64,000 nucleotides of DNA from the NCBI RefSeq assembly GCF_001592305.1, contig NZ_BCWR01000004.1, forward strand, positions 248,001 through 312,000. Reading direction: 5' to 3'. This stretch comes from Hydrogenophaga taeniospiralis CCUG 15921 (GTDB lineage: Bacteria > Pseudomonadota > Gammaproteobacteria > Burkholderiales > Burkholderiaceae_C). The notes under the pieces are model-generated. The model was not told the DNA's origin, searched no databases, and saw nothing but the letters and a program-made list of their open reading frames with translations. Below, in pieces: positions 9,383 through 17,768 of this stretch (positions are counted from its first letter, which is position 1; each line of letters opens with the position of its first letter). Both the position numbers and the translations under genes were made by a program.

Positions 9383-9775
9383 ATGAAACACCTGCAACCT
9401 CCCGGCTGGGCCACCCCCAAGGGATACGCCAACGGCATCGCCGCGCGCGGCACGATGGTCTTCGTCGGCGGCCAGATCGGCTGGAACGGCGCCCAGCAGT
9501 TCGAGAGCGACGACTTCATCGCGCAGACCCGCCAGACCCTGCTCAACATCCGCGAGGTGCTGGCCTGCGCCGGCGCCGGCCCCGAGCACATGGTGCGCAT
9601 GACCTGGTACATCGTGGACCGGGTCGAATACAACGCCCGGCTGCGCGAACTCGGCGGCGTGTACCGCGAGGTGATGGGCAAACACTTCCCGGCCATGACC
9701 TGCGTCCAGATCGCGGCCCTGGTGGAAGCGCGGGCCAAGGTGGAGATCGAGGTCACGGCGGTGCTGCCGGACTGA
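9383..9775 (+). CDS. RidA/YjgF-family protein
   Basis: A 130-residue protein with the Rid fold pattern: GTMVFVGGQIGWN, QTRQTLLNIREVLACAGAG, then FPAMTCVQIAAL and AKVEIEVTAVL. The Glu of VEIEV is kept, but the arginine that binds the substrate carboxylate in RidA (R105 in E. coli) is replaced by Met. It is therefore probably not a canonical 2-aminoacrylate deaminase. Some members of this family, such as 2-aminomuconate deaminase, act on enamines of aromatic pathways. The 2-aminobenzoyl-CoA route yields an enamine-type intermediate, so hydrolysis of that intermediate is a reasonable inferred role. Last gene of the cluster. Confidence 0.85.
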   Translation: MKHLQPPGWATPKGYANGIAARGTMVFVGGQIGWNGAQQFESDDFIAQTRQTLLNIREVLACAGAGPEHMVRMTWYIVDRVEYNARLRELGGVYREVMGKHFPAMTCVQIAALVEARAKVEIEVTAVLPD

Positions 9776-9778
9776 GGC

Positions 9779-10759
9779 TCAGGCGCCCTGCCCCGGCGGC
9801 TCGGGCGGCGCCAGCGCCCCGCGCACCAGCGCCTCCAGGTCGGCATCCCCGCGGAACCCCGCGGCCTGCGCGCGGGCCGTGCGCAGTGGGGGAAAGCGGC
9901 CGAACAGTGCCTCGATGCGGGCATCGGGGGCCCAGCGCACCAGATCGTCCACGGGCGTGCCGTGCACGCGGCCGACCGCCTGCGCCAGTTCGGCCATGGC
10001 AAAACGCAGCGTGGGCAGGGTCAGCACGCGCTCGCCGCCGATCAGGGCCGGGTCGAAGCGGGCCGCGTGCAGCAGTTGTTCCACCACGCAGGGCAGCGAG
10101 GAGGCCCAGGTGGTGGCCTGGGGCGAGGTGGGGCAGGTGAAGGGACGGCCCGCCGCCAGCTCGCGGATCAGGTCACTCAGGAAGGCCGAGAGCTGTCCGG
10201 TGCGCTCGGGGGGGCGGGCCAGCACGCCGGGGATGCGCACCGAGCGCCCGTCCACCCAGCCGCGACGGCTGAAGTCGTTGACCAGCACCTCGCCCACGAG
10301 TTTGTGCGCCCCATAGCTCAGCTGCGGCCGCGCGGGCGTGTCGTCGTCCACCTTGGCGGGCATGGTGCCAAAGACCGCAATGGAACTGGCGAATACGAAC
10401 ACCGGCGCCGCTCCGCCCCGCACCACCTGCTGACGCCCCTGCTCCAGCAGGGTCTGGGTGGCGTCCAGGTTGACGCGACGCGCCAGCTCGTAATGCTGTT
10501 CGGCCGTGCCACCGGGAACGCTGGCGAGGTGGAACAGCAGGTCGATGGGCGGTCGCTCGGCCAATGCCGCGCGCAAGGCCGTCGCGTCGCCCATGTCGAT
10601 CGCCCGCTGGCACACGCCCGCTCCCGCCGCGCGCTCGAAGGCCAGGTCCATCAGCGTGAGCTGGCCGACGGCCCGCCTGCCCAGCGGGCGGCCCGGCATC
10701 AGGCGCTGCGCCAGGGCGCGACCGAGGAATCCGGCGGCGCCGGTGATCAGCACGTGCAT
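9779..10759 (-). CDS. NAD-dependent epimerase/dehydratase family protein, D-erythronate dehydrogenase-like
   Basis: A 326-residue extended short-chain dehydrogenase with MHVLITGAAGFLGRAL at the N-terminus, HLASVPGG, FASSIAVFG and the catalytic SYGAHK pair. DFSRRGWVDGRSVRIPGV and the following region match the DenD group, which oxidises D-erythronate and related sugar acids. Start taken at 10759, where the Rossmann strand begins; a GTG at 10774 is an alternative. It is the last gene of the long minus-strand operon. Its substrate there is probably a hydroxy acid from the pathway, but this is unproven. Confidence 0.8.
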   Translation of the reverse strand: MHVLITGAAGFLGRALAQRLMPGRPLGRRAVGQLTLMDLAFERAAGAGVCQRAIDMGDATALRAALAERPPIDLLFHLASVPGGTAEQHYELARRVNLDATQTLLEQGRQQVVRGGAAPVFVFASSIAVFGTMPAKVDDDTPARPQLSYGAHKLVGEVLVNDFSRRGWVDGRSVRIPGVLARPPERTGQLSAFLSDLIRELAAGRPFTCPTSPQATTWASSLPCVVEQLLHAARFDPALIGGERVLTLPTLRFAMAELAQAVGRVHGTPVDDLVRWAPDARIEALFGRFPPLRTARAQAAGFRGDADLEALVRGALAPPEPPGQGA

Positions 10760-10776
10760 GGCATACCCACCCACGC

Positions 10777-11778
10777 TCAGGCAGCGCCTGCTGTGGCGGC
10801 CATGGCGACCACGCGCTGGTCGATCACGCCAAACGGTCCGTCCGCGCCACCGTCGAAGCGGGCCTGCATGCGCACGCGGTCGCCGAATCGCATGAAGCCG
10901 GTGCGGATCTCTCCCTGGTCGATCTTCTCGATCACGCGTCGTTCGGCGATGCAGGCCGAACCGGCCGCACGCGACACGTTGGACACCGTGCCCGAGCCGA
11001 CGATGCTGCCGGCCGTGAGCCGGCGCGTGCGCGCCGCGTGGGCGATGAGCTGGCCGAAGTGGAAGTTCATCTCGCCGCCGTGCGGCTCACCGAAGCGCTC
11101 GCCGTTCCACTGCACCTGCAGCCGCATCTGCACCCGGCCGTCGCGCCAGGCCTCGCCCAGTTCGTCGGGCGTCACCGCCACGGGCGCGAAGGCGGTGGAG
11201 GGTTTGGCCTGCAGAAAGCCGAAGCCGGTCTTCATTTCGTGTGGGCCCAGCGCACGCAGGCTCCAGTCGTTGATCTGCACCACCAGGCGCACGCAGGCCA
11301 GTGCCGCCTCGGGCGACACGCCCATCGGCACCGGCCCGGTGACCACACCGAACTCGCCCTCGAAGTCGATGCCGTCGGCCTCGCTGGGCAGCGGCACGTC
11401 GTCGTGCGGGCCCAGGAAGTCGTCGCTCGCGCCCTGGTACATCACCGGCACGGTGTCGAACAGCGGGATGGGCGGAGCGTTGAAGGCCTCCTCCATCAGG
11501 CGACCGTGGTTCAGAAAGGCCGAGCCGTCGAGCCATTGTGGGCAACGCGGCAAGGGGGCCGCGCAGGCGGCGGGGTCAAAGGCGAAGGCGCCGGGCGCGC
11601 TGCCGGCGTTGAGCGACTCGTACAGATCGCACAGCGGCAGGTGGACCTCGTCCCAGCGTTGCAGGGCGTCAATCAGGCTGGCCGCGACGGCGCTGGCGCG
11701 CACGGCGCGCTGCCCGTCGCGCGAGACCAGGGCGAGGCAGCCGTCGAGCGTGCCGTCTTTGAGGGTGGCGAATTTCAT
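10777..11778 (-). CDS. Fumarylacetoacetate hydrolase family protein
   Basis: A 333-residue FAH-fold protein. The divalent metal ligands are suggested by DFEGEFGVVTGP near residue 140, and the C-terminal FAH signature is FHFGQLIAHAARTRRL with GSIVGSGTVSN. Members cleave or hydrate acylpyruvates and other products of aromatic ring cleavage. The longer N-terminal part groups it with the 330-residue FAH proteins rather than the 280-residue ones such as the gene at 46876. It would act late in the pathway of this operon. Confidence 0.85.
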   Translation of the reverse strand: MKFATLKDGTLDGCLALVSRDGQRAVRASAVAASLIDALQRWDEVHLPLCDLYESLNAGSAPGAFAFDPAACAAPLPRCPQWLDGSAFLNHGRLMEEAFNAPPIPLFDTVPVMYQGASDDFLGPHDDVPLPSEADGIDFEGEFGVVTGPVPMGVSPEAALACVRLVVQINDWSLRALGPHEMKTGFGFLQAKPSTAFAPVAVTPDELGEAWRDGRVQMRLQVQWNGERFGEPHGGEMNFHFGQLIAHAARTRRLTAGSIVGSGTVSNVSRAAGSACIAERRVIEKIDQGEIRTGFMRFGDRVRMQARFDGGADGPFGVIDQRVVAMAATAGAA

Positions 11779-11806
11779 GGGGGTGTTCCCGGCAATGGGG
11801 GTGGTG

Positions 11807-12385
11807 TCAGCGCGCGGCCAGCGCGGCCGCCAGGGAGGGCTCGTAGGCGCCGTCGACCAGCACGAACAGCACGCGGCAGGGCTGGCCCGAGCGGTTGGCC
11901 CAGGCGTGGTTGCTGCCGCGCTGCACGACCACGCTGCCGGGCTTGAGTTGCACCTCGCTGTCGTCGAGCACCAGGGTCAGCTCACCCTCGATCACGATAC
12001 CGTAGTCGACCGACTCGGTGCGGTGCATCAGCGGGTGGGGGGAATGGGCCTTCACGGTCGACGCCTCCTCGTCGCCGATCTGGGCAAAGGCGTCCTTCAT
12101 CTTGCCGGCGCCCTGGGCCAGGAACTCGGCCGTGTCGGGCGGGATGTCGACGAAGCGGATGCGCGTGCCCTGTTTGGGCGGCGGCAGCATCAGCGGGCCC
12201 AGCGTCGGGTCGGCGGCGTTGTCCACCGGGGCGGGGGTGGCGGCGGTGCTCCAGACCTCGTGGAACACCGTGCCTGGGATCGCGGTGATCTCGACCACGG
12301 TGGGCAGCGGGCCGCTGCTCGCGACGATGGCTTTGCCGTCGGCGTCGTGGCCGGTGACGACGCGGTGGATGGGTGGGAAGCTCAT
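11807..12385 (-). CDS. Cupin domain-containing protein
   Basis: A 192-residue protein with one C-terminal cupin. The metal-binding motifs are atypical: HPLMHRTESVDYGIVIEGE (cupin motif 1, with His and Glu) and PGSVVVQRGSNHAWAN (motif 2, with His). The N-terminal half has no recognised domain. Small cupins of this kind occur in aromatic and sugar catabolic operons as dioxygenases, isomerases or hydrolases. A ring-cleavage role is possible, but another candidate dioxygenase (15892) is in the same operon. Confidence 0.8.
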   Translation of the reverse strand: MSFPPIHRVVTGHDADGKAIVASSGPLPTVVEITAIPGTVFHEVWSTAATPAPVDNAADPTLGPLMLPPPKQGTRIRFVDIPPDTAEFLAQGAGKMKDAFAQIGDEEASTVKAHSPHPLMHRTESVDYGIVIEGELTLVLDDSEVQLKPGSVVVQRGSNHAWANRSGQPCRVLFVLVDGAYEPSLAAALAAR

Positions 12386-12415
12386 GGCGTGTCCGTCTTC
12401 AAATCGGTTTTCAGT

Positions 12416-13210
12416 TCAGTCTTCAAAAATCGCCACCGCGCGTGTCCAGCCGGCCGAGGCGCCGCGGATCTTGTGCGGGAAACAGCTGATGGTGAAACCC
12501 GTAGGCGGCAAGGCTTCGAGGTTGTGCAGCTTTTCCAGGTGGCAGTAGCCGATGTCGCGGCCGGCCTTGTGGCCTTCCCAGATCAGCGCCTTGTTGCCGG
12601 TCTCGGCCACGCGCTGAGCGGTGTAGGAAAAGGGCGCGTCCCAGCTCCAGGCGTCGGTGCCCGTGAGGCGCACGCCGCGCTCCAGCAGGTACATGGTGGC
12701 CTCGTAGCCCATGCCACAGCCCGCGCCCAGGAAGTCGGGCTGGCCGTAGCGCGAGCCGGCGCGGGTGTTGACCACCACGATGTCCAGCGGCTCCAGGGTG
12801 TGGCCAATGCGTTGAAGTTCGGCTTCGACATCGGCCGCGGTGGCCACGTAGCCGTCGGGGAAGTGGCGGAAGTCCAGCTTCACGCCCGGCTGGAAACACC
12901 ACGCCAGCGGCACCTGGTCGATGGTGATCGAGGGCCTGCTGCCGCCGTTCTTCGCGTCCTGCGTGGAGTGGAAGTGCCAGGGTGCGTCGAGGTGGGTGCC
13001 GTTGTGCGTGGTCAGCGTCACCCACTCGGCGGCCGCGGCCTCGCCGTCGGGGTAGTCCTCGGGCGCGGTGCCCGGCAGCATGGCCATGAATTCGGGCAGG
13101 GTGTCGGCGTGTTTCTGGTAGGTGATCTTCGGCGCCAGCGGCGGCGGATCGGAGAGCACGTCGTTTTCCAGGTAGATCGAGAGATCGACAAAGCGGCGTT
13201 GTGGTTTCAT
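12416..13210 (-). CDS. Cyclase family protein (kynurenine formamidase-like metal hydrolase)
   Basis: A 264-residue member of the cyclase family. The family metal motif HNGTHLDAPWHFH is near residue 73, followed by DIVVVNTRAGSRYGQPDF and GTDAWSWDAPF. Relatives hydrolyse N-formylkynurenine, isatin or cyclic imides and lactones with Zn or Mn. The start ATG at 13210 overlaps the stop of the MFS gene (ATGA). Here it may open a lactone or amide produced after ring cleavage; the substrate is unknown. Confidence 0.85.
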   Translation of the reverse strand: MKPQRRFVDLSIYLENDVLSDPPPLAPKITYQKHADTLPEFMAMLPGTAPEDYPDGEAAAAEWVTLTTHNGTHLDAPWHFHSTQDAKNGGSRPSITIDQVPLAWCFQPGVKLDFRHFPDGYVATAADVEAELQRIGHTLEPLDIVVVNTRAGSRYGQPDFLGAGCGMGYEATMYLLERGVRLTGTDAWSWDAPFSYTAQRVAETGNKALIWEGHKAGRDIGYCHLEKLHNLEALPPTGFTISCFPHKIRGASAGWTRAVAIFED

Positions 13211-14361
13211 GCGGGCACCTGTGCGACAGCAGTGGGGACCTGTCCCGGCAAGCGCGACATGCAGAACACCGCCACGCCACCGATCAGCACCGCGGCCAGA
13301 CCCAGGCTGCCGTAGCCGGCCGTCTTCACCAGGGTGCCGCCGAACACCGGGCCGATGGCGGCGCCCACCATCAGCATCGCGGGCGTGGCGGCCATGGCGC
13401 GGCCGCTGGGTTCCAGCCGCGCCATCAATCCGAAGGCGAAGGTGTGGGTGAAGATCATCACGGCGGCGAACACCGAGGCCGCCGCGGCGTAGGCGTAGAA
13501 GCTGGGCGCGTTCATGATCGTCGCGGCCAGCAGCGCCTGGATCACCGGGCCGGCCAGCAGCACGCGGCGCGCATGCCAGCGTTTTTCCAGCATCGCCGCC
13601 AATCCGGCAGGCAACAGGTTGACCATGCCCAGCACCACCAGCACGCCCGTGATCAGGGTCAGGCTGTAGCCCCGGTCGGAGCCGACCCGCTCCAGAAAGC
13701 TGAAGGTCATCGACTGCACCAGGGCCATGGCGCTGATGCCCACGATACCGAACCAGACGGCGCGTGGAATGCGGGTGGCGGGCGTGCCCACCGCCATGGC
13801 CTCGCGCTCGGGCTGCGGAAAGCCGACCGCACAAACCAGTGAGGCCAGCAGCATCACCGCACCAAAGATGGCGAACAGCATGTAGCCACCGGCCGCCTCG
13901 ATCACTTTGGGTGAAGCACCGAGGAACAGCACCGCGAACACCCCCAGGCCGATACCGACGATGGCGAATTTCAGGTGCGGGTTGAAACTGCGCGCGATGG
14001 TGCCGTGGGTGACGCTCAGCGCGGCCCCGGCGGCCAGGCCGCCAACCGCGTGGAGCACCGCCATGGTGGCGTAGTCCTGCGGCTGCGACAGCGCGCCGAA
14101 GCAGGCGGCCGCCAGGGCGTAGCCGCCCGCGGCCACCCAGCGCCCCTTGACCCGCTGGAAACGCGAGGCCAGGAAGACGCTGGAGACCACCGCGCCGATC
14201 AGGAACAGCGTGGCCAGGCCGCCGGCCTGCTGCGGGTCGAGCTGGTAGTGCTGGATCAGGGTGCCGACCCAGACAGGCAGCGCAACCAGGTCGATCATGC
14301 CGGCGCAGTGGGCGACGATCAGGGCCACGTGGCCGAAGGTGCTGGTGGAGTGTGTGTTCAT
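13207..14361 (-). CDS. MFS transporter
   Basis: A 384-residue major facilitator with about twelve hydrophobic segments. The segment after the second helix, FLASRFQRVKGRW, is a weak form of the MFS loop 2-3 motif. It starts with ATG at 14361, preceded by GGAGAGCACG. Its position between catabolic enzymes and its ATGA overlap with the cyclase gene indicate that it imports the growth substrate or exports an intermediate of this operon. No family-specific substrate signature is visible. Confidence 0.85.
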   Translation of the reverse strand: MNTHSTSTFGHVALIVAHCAGMIDLVALPVWVGTLIQHYQLDPQQAGGLATLFLIGAVVSSVFLASRFQRVKGRWVAAGGYALAAACFGALSQPQDYATMAVLHAVGGLAAGAALSVTHGTIARSFNPHLKFAIVGIGLGVFAVLFLGASPKVIEAAGGYMLFAIFGAVMLLASLVCAVGFPQPEREAMAVGTPATRIPRAVWFGIVGISAMALVQSMTFSFLERVGSDRGYSLTLITGVLVVLGMVNLLPAGLAAMLEKRWHARRVLLAGPVIQALLAATIMNAPSFYAYAAAASVFAAVMIFTHTFAFGLMARLEPSGRAMAATPAMLMVGAAIGPVFGGTLVKTAGYGSLGLAAVLIGGVAVFCMSRLPGQVPTAVAQVPA

Positions 14362-14374
14362 CGTGCTCTCCGGG

Positions 14375-15505
14375 TCAGATGGGCTGGGCCAGCGCCATCA
14401 GCGACTCGCGCATGATGCGGCTGTGCTCCTGCTTGTCACCGCCCTCGATCTCGATGCGGCACAGGCGTTCGGAGTTGCGGATCACCAGTTCGCAGCGGCC
14501 GAAGCGGCGGGCGTGGAACCGGTCCAGCGCCGTCTGCAGATCGTCGGCGGCGCCCAGTTCCTCGGCCAGCACGATACCGCTCTCGATGCCGATGCCGGCT
14601 CCCGAGGCCAGGTGCGGCGTGGTGGCGGCCACGGTGTCTCCGATCAGGACCACGCGGCCCCGGTTCCAGGGGGCGGGCACCAGCAGATTGGCCAGCGGGC
14701 GGTAGTCGATGGCGGCCTCGGGGGTGAGCGCGTGCGGAATCAAGGACTGGATCAGCGGATCGGGGAAGGCGCCCATCAGGTCGGCGAACACCTGCGGCCA
14801 GGTGGTCGTGTCGATGTGTTCCTTGGTCGGCCGGTCTTCGGTGATGAACATGTACATGTGCGTCTTCGAGACCGGGTTGACGCCGATCTTGATGTGCTCA
14901 TCGAGCCACATGCGCGGGCGGATGACGGTGTCGGGGCGGGGCATCACGGCACGCCAGACGCCTTGGCCGATGTATTCGGGTGGCTTGACCTCCGGGAAGA
15001 AGGCCGCACGCAGCGCCGAGTGCACGCCGTCGGCGCCAATCACCAGGTCATAACGACCGCTGCGTCCGTCGGTGAAGGTGACGTCCACGCCATCGGCATC
15101 CTGTGCGATCGCCGTGTGCGTGCAGCCCAGATGCACCTCGACGCCGGCCTGGCGTGTCGCCTCCGAAAGGATGCGGGCCAGGACCGGTCGCATGATCCCT
15201 CCTCCGCCGCCCACGCTGGAGCCCATGGGGGACGGCGTCGGGATGTCGGCCATCTTGTGGCCGTTGGGTGTGCAGAGCTCCAGCCCGTCGGACACCATGC
15301 CATGCTCGACCACGGCCTCGTACACGCCCAGTGTCTGCAGGGCGCGCAGCGTCGGCCCGCTGACCGTGATGCCTGCGCCCAGTGGGCACCAGTGCGGATC
15401 GATCTCCACCAGGTCGACGGCGACGCCGACCTTGCGCAACTGGATCGCGGCCGCCATGCCGGAGAAGCCGCCGCCGATCACCAATACCTTGTTCACTGCT
15501 GTCAT
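14375..15505 (-). CDS. FAD-dependent aromatic monooxygenase, 3-hydroxybenzoate 6-hydroxylase-like
   Basis: A 376-residue class A flavin hydroxylase. The Rossmann motif is VLVIGGGFSGMAAA, the second motif is DLVIGADGVHSALR near residue 157, and the third is GRVVLIGDTVAATTPHLASG near residue 285, where the usual GDAAH is GDTVA. Such enzymes use NAD(P)H and oxygen to hydroxylate phenolic rings. It lies next to a Rieske ferredoxin and a putative extradiol dioxygenase, which fits hydroxylation before ring cleavage. The substrate is not known. Confidence 0.85.
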   Translation of the reverse strand: MTAVNKVLVIGGGFSGMAAAIQLRKVGVAVDLVEIDPHWCPLGAGITVSGPTLRALQTLGVYEAVVEHGMVSDGLELCTPNGHKMADIPTPSPMGSSVGGGGGIMRPVLARILSEATRQAGVEVHLGCTHTAIAQDADGVDVTFTDGRSGRYDLVIGADGVHSALRAAFFPEVKPPEYIGQGVWRAVMPRPDTVIRPRMWLDEHIKIGVNPVSKTHMYMFITEDRPTKEHIDTTTWPQVFADLMGAFPDPLIQSLIPHALTPEAAIDYRPLANLLVPAPWNRGRVVLIGDTVAATTPHLASGAGIGIESGIVLAEELGAADDLQTALDRFHARRFGRCELVIRNSERLCRIEIEGGDKQEHSRIMRESLMALAQPI

Positions 15506-15529
15506 GTTGTCACCTCGTAGGATAGTTTT

Positions 15530-15895
15530 TCAAATCTTGTTCATCAGGGCCAGCACCTTCACCTGGCCATCCTGGTCCACCACCAGCTCGCGCCGCCTCA
15601 GGGATTGCCCCAGGCATGGCCCCTGCACGCACAGCCCGCTGGCTTTGTCGAACAGCGCGCCGTGCGCATGGCACTGCACATGGGTGCCGCTCGCGTTCAG
15701 GTACGCGTGCCGTCTCCAGGCCATGGGCACCCCCATGTGCGGACAGGCGTTGGCCCAGGCGTGCAACCGGCCTTCATGCCGCAGGACGAAGAGCGTGTCC
15801 TGCCCTTCTCCCTCAGGGTCGAAGCCGCGCACCTGCCCTTCCGCCAGTTCGTGGTCGTGACACAGCGGCCAGCGGTGCGTGCCCATGGCATTCAT
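15530..15895 (-). CDS. Rieske [2Fe-2S] ferredoxin-type protein
   Basis: A 121-residue protein made of one Rieske domain. Cluster ligands are CPHMG and CHAHGALF, about 20 residues apart, followed by SGLCVQGPC. No catalytic oxygenase domain is attached, so it is a small electron carrier. The ATG at 15895 overlaps the stop of the VOC-family gene (ATGA), so the two proteins are probably made together. No matching oxygenase alpha subunit or ferredoxin reductase is in the operon, which leaves its partner open. Confidence 0.9.
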   Translation of the reverse strand: MNAMGTHRWPLCHDHELAEGQVRGFDPEGEGQDTLFVLRHEGRLHAWANACPHMGVPMAWRRHAYLNASGTHVQCHAHGALFDKASGLCVQGPCLGQSLRRRELVVDQDGQVKVLALMNKI

Positions 15896-16845
15896 GCGTA
15901 GTCGCCGTTGGCGGATGAGCCGGGGCCGGGGATCCACGTTTCCCGGGAGCGCAGCAAAAAGGCCTGTGAGGCGTCGGCACTCATCGGCACCTCGCGCGCG
16001 GTCCAGGTGCTGTCGTGCAGGTCCATGTCCGCGTCCATCTCCACGTGGCAGGCAAACGGGCTGTTGAAGTACCAGAACCAGTTGGAGCCAAACCAGTGGC
16101 GACCCGGCCCCCAGAAGGCCTGGTAGCCCTTTTCGATGAATTGGCTGCCGTTGCGCATCACTTCGGTCGGTCCGTTGAAGTGGAAGGTGAAGTGCTCCAC
16201 GCCCTTCATGAACTCCGGCGCGCCGATCAGGAAGTGCGAATGGTGTTCGAGCGAGCCGCCGGGTTGCAGGAACGGGCCGACGCCGGTGAAACGGTCGGTG
16301 CAACGAAAGCCCAGGCGGTTCACGTAGAAGGCTTCGGCCTTGGCCACATCGGGCACGAAGTAGACGATGTGCGAGAGCGTGCGCGCACGGATCGGCCCGG
16401 CGGCGGGATCGACCCCCAGTTGGTTGGCGCGGCGCTGGAACGGTGAGCCAGGCACGTTGGCGATTTCGCCTGGCAGGCCCGGGTCGCGCTTGCGGGAAAT
16501 CTGGAAGCCCAGCGTGAAGCCGGCGTCGTCGACCGACTCCAGGCTGCCGTCGGCCAGGCGCTTGACGTCGCGGTCCTTGCCCAGCTCGGCCGCGATGGCG
16601 TCCAGCGTGGCGGCATCGGTCACGCCCAGTACCGTCTTGCGCAGCAGGCAGCCGTTGGGCATGGCCGGGGGCAGGGCGCTGTCGCTAGCCAGGGCGAGTT
16701 CGACCGCCGAGCCATCGAGCGCTTCGTAGCGGCCACCGCGGGCGTCCTCGCGCGCCGCGATCAAGCCATAGTCCTTGAGGTACTGTGCGCAGCCGTCGAG
16801 GTCCTCGACGCCAAATACCAGGGTTTCCAGTCCGGTGATTTTCAT
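15892..16845 (-). CDS. VOC-family protein, probable extradiol ring-cleavage dioxygenase
   Basis: A 317-residue protein with two vicinal-oxygen-chelate modules. Candidate iron ligands are the His of LSHIVYFVPD near residue 157, a His in GVEHFTFHF, and the Glu of HVEMDADMD in a region starting WYFNSPFACHVE. This is the His-His-Glu pattern of type I extradiol dioxygenases. Start set at 16845, where the domain begins; 16893 would add 16 residues without clear homology. It would cleave a catechol formed by the flavin hydroxylase at 14375. That pairing is inferred from operon context. Confidence 0.8.
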   Translation of the reverse strand: MKITGLETLVFGVEDLDGCAQYLKDYGLIAAREDARGGRYEALDGSAVELALASDSALPPAMPNGCLLRKTVLGVTDAATLDAIAAELGKDRDVKRLADGSLESVDDAGFTLGFQISRKRDPGLPGEIANVPGSPFQRRANQLGVDPAAGPIRARTLSHIVYFVPDVAKAEAFYVNRLGFRCTDRFTGVGPFLQPGGSLEHHSHFLIGAPEFMKGVEHFTFHFNGPTEVMRNGSQFIEKGYQAFWGPGRHWFGSNWFWYFNSPFACHVEMDADMDLHDSTWTAREVPMSADASQAFLLRSRETWIPGPGSSANGDYA

Positions 16846-16876
16846 GGTGTGTCCTATCGGAGGTGGGGTGAAGGGG

Positions 16877-17713
16877 TCATTGGGGGCCGGCATGGACCAC
16901 GTCCTCGCGGGCCAGCAGCGCGAAATGGCTGCCGGCGGCCGCCAGGCCGGGACGGACCAGGGTGTCGTTCACCCAGGCGTTCCACCGCCCCAGGAACTCG
17001 TAGGCGCTGGCTTCGTCGCCGAACCAGCATTCATCGATGCCGTCGAGGGGCGCTGGGCCCATGGGCGTCGGCAGCGTGTCGTTCTGCACATGGCGCAACG
17101 GGCCGCTGCCCCCCGTGGTCCATGCCGTCGAGCCCCAGGCGCGGCGGAAGTCTTCTGGGGCGGCGTTGGCTGCCCGTTGCACGAAGCCGAAGAGCTTGAC
17201 GCGCTGGTTGCCTGGCACGGGAGTGCCCGCCACCACGCGCTCGCGCACGGGCATGAAGACGACGTTGGCCTGGTCGACGAAGTTGTCTTCGTCGTGCTTG
17301 ACCTTCTGCAGGTAGAACGGCGACTGCCGGGCGCGGCCCAAGGTCTGCAGGTCGGGCACCCAGATCTGGGTGACGAAGTCGCGGTTCAGCGCAAAGGGGT
17401 CGGTACCGGGGACGCTGGCGCGGAAGGAGCCGTCAAACACCGCGTTCTGCACATAGCGCCGCGGGGCGTTGGCGGGGTCGGCCGCGATGTTCTGCAGCAC
17501 CAGCTCGCCATGGACCTTGCGGATGTGGTGACGGTGCTCGGCCAGGGTGGTGCCGGGCCTACGGCGCCCGACGATGATGAGCTTCACGGCCAGATCGGGG
17601 TGGATGGGGCTGCTCTGGCCGGGGGCTGCGGCCTGGGCCGGCGTTCCGCCGTTGGCGGCGCCCAGCGCTATGGAGGCCAGCAGCAGCCTGCGCCGGTCGA
17701 TCGAGATGTCCAT
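16877..17713 (-). CDS. Exported protein with two EthD-like ferredoxin-fold domains
   Basis: A 278-residue protein. The ATG at 17713 is followed by DRRRLLLASIALGAA and an AQAAAPG cleavage region, a twin-arginine-type signal. Two similar halves follow: VKLIIVGRRRPGTTLAEHRHHIRKVHGE and VKLFGFVQRAANAAPEDFRRAW, each starting a dimeric alpha/beta barrel domain of the EthD type. EthD proteins occur beside ether- and steroid-degrading oxygenases, but no catalytic role is firmly established. Export across the inner membrane would be unusual for an accessory enzyme of a cytoplasmic pathway. Confidence 0.7.
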   Translation of the reverse strand: MDISIDRRRLLLASIALGAANGGTPAQAAAPGQSSPIHPDLAVKLIIVGRRRPGTTLAEHRHHIRKVHGELVLQNIAADPANAPRRYVQNAVFDGSFRASVPGTDPFALNRDFVTQIWVPDLQTLGRARQSPFYLQKVKHDEDNFVDQANVVFMPVRERVVAGTPVPGNQRVKLFGFVQRAANAAPEDFRRAWGSTAWTTGGSGPLRHVQNDTLPTPMGPAPLDGIDECWFGDEASAYEFLGRWNAWVNDTLVRPGLAAAGSHFALLAREDVVHAGPQ

Positions 17714-17768
17714 GGAGGTCGTTTCTTGGGAAATGGGTTTGATGGCAGGGTTCAACGGTCGGCAAGGA

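Noticed and set aside
9962..13315. A plus-strand open frame of over 1100 codons across the catabolic operon
   Set aside because: It runs antisense through several well-supported genes and has shadow composition; no motif is present.
16846..16893. Longer start for the VOC-family gene
   Set aside because: The additional 16 residues are Pro-rich and outside the domain; the ATG at 16845 directly precedes the first VOC strand.
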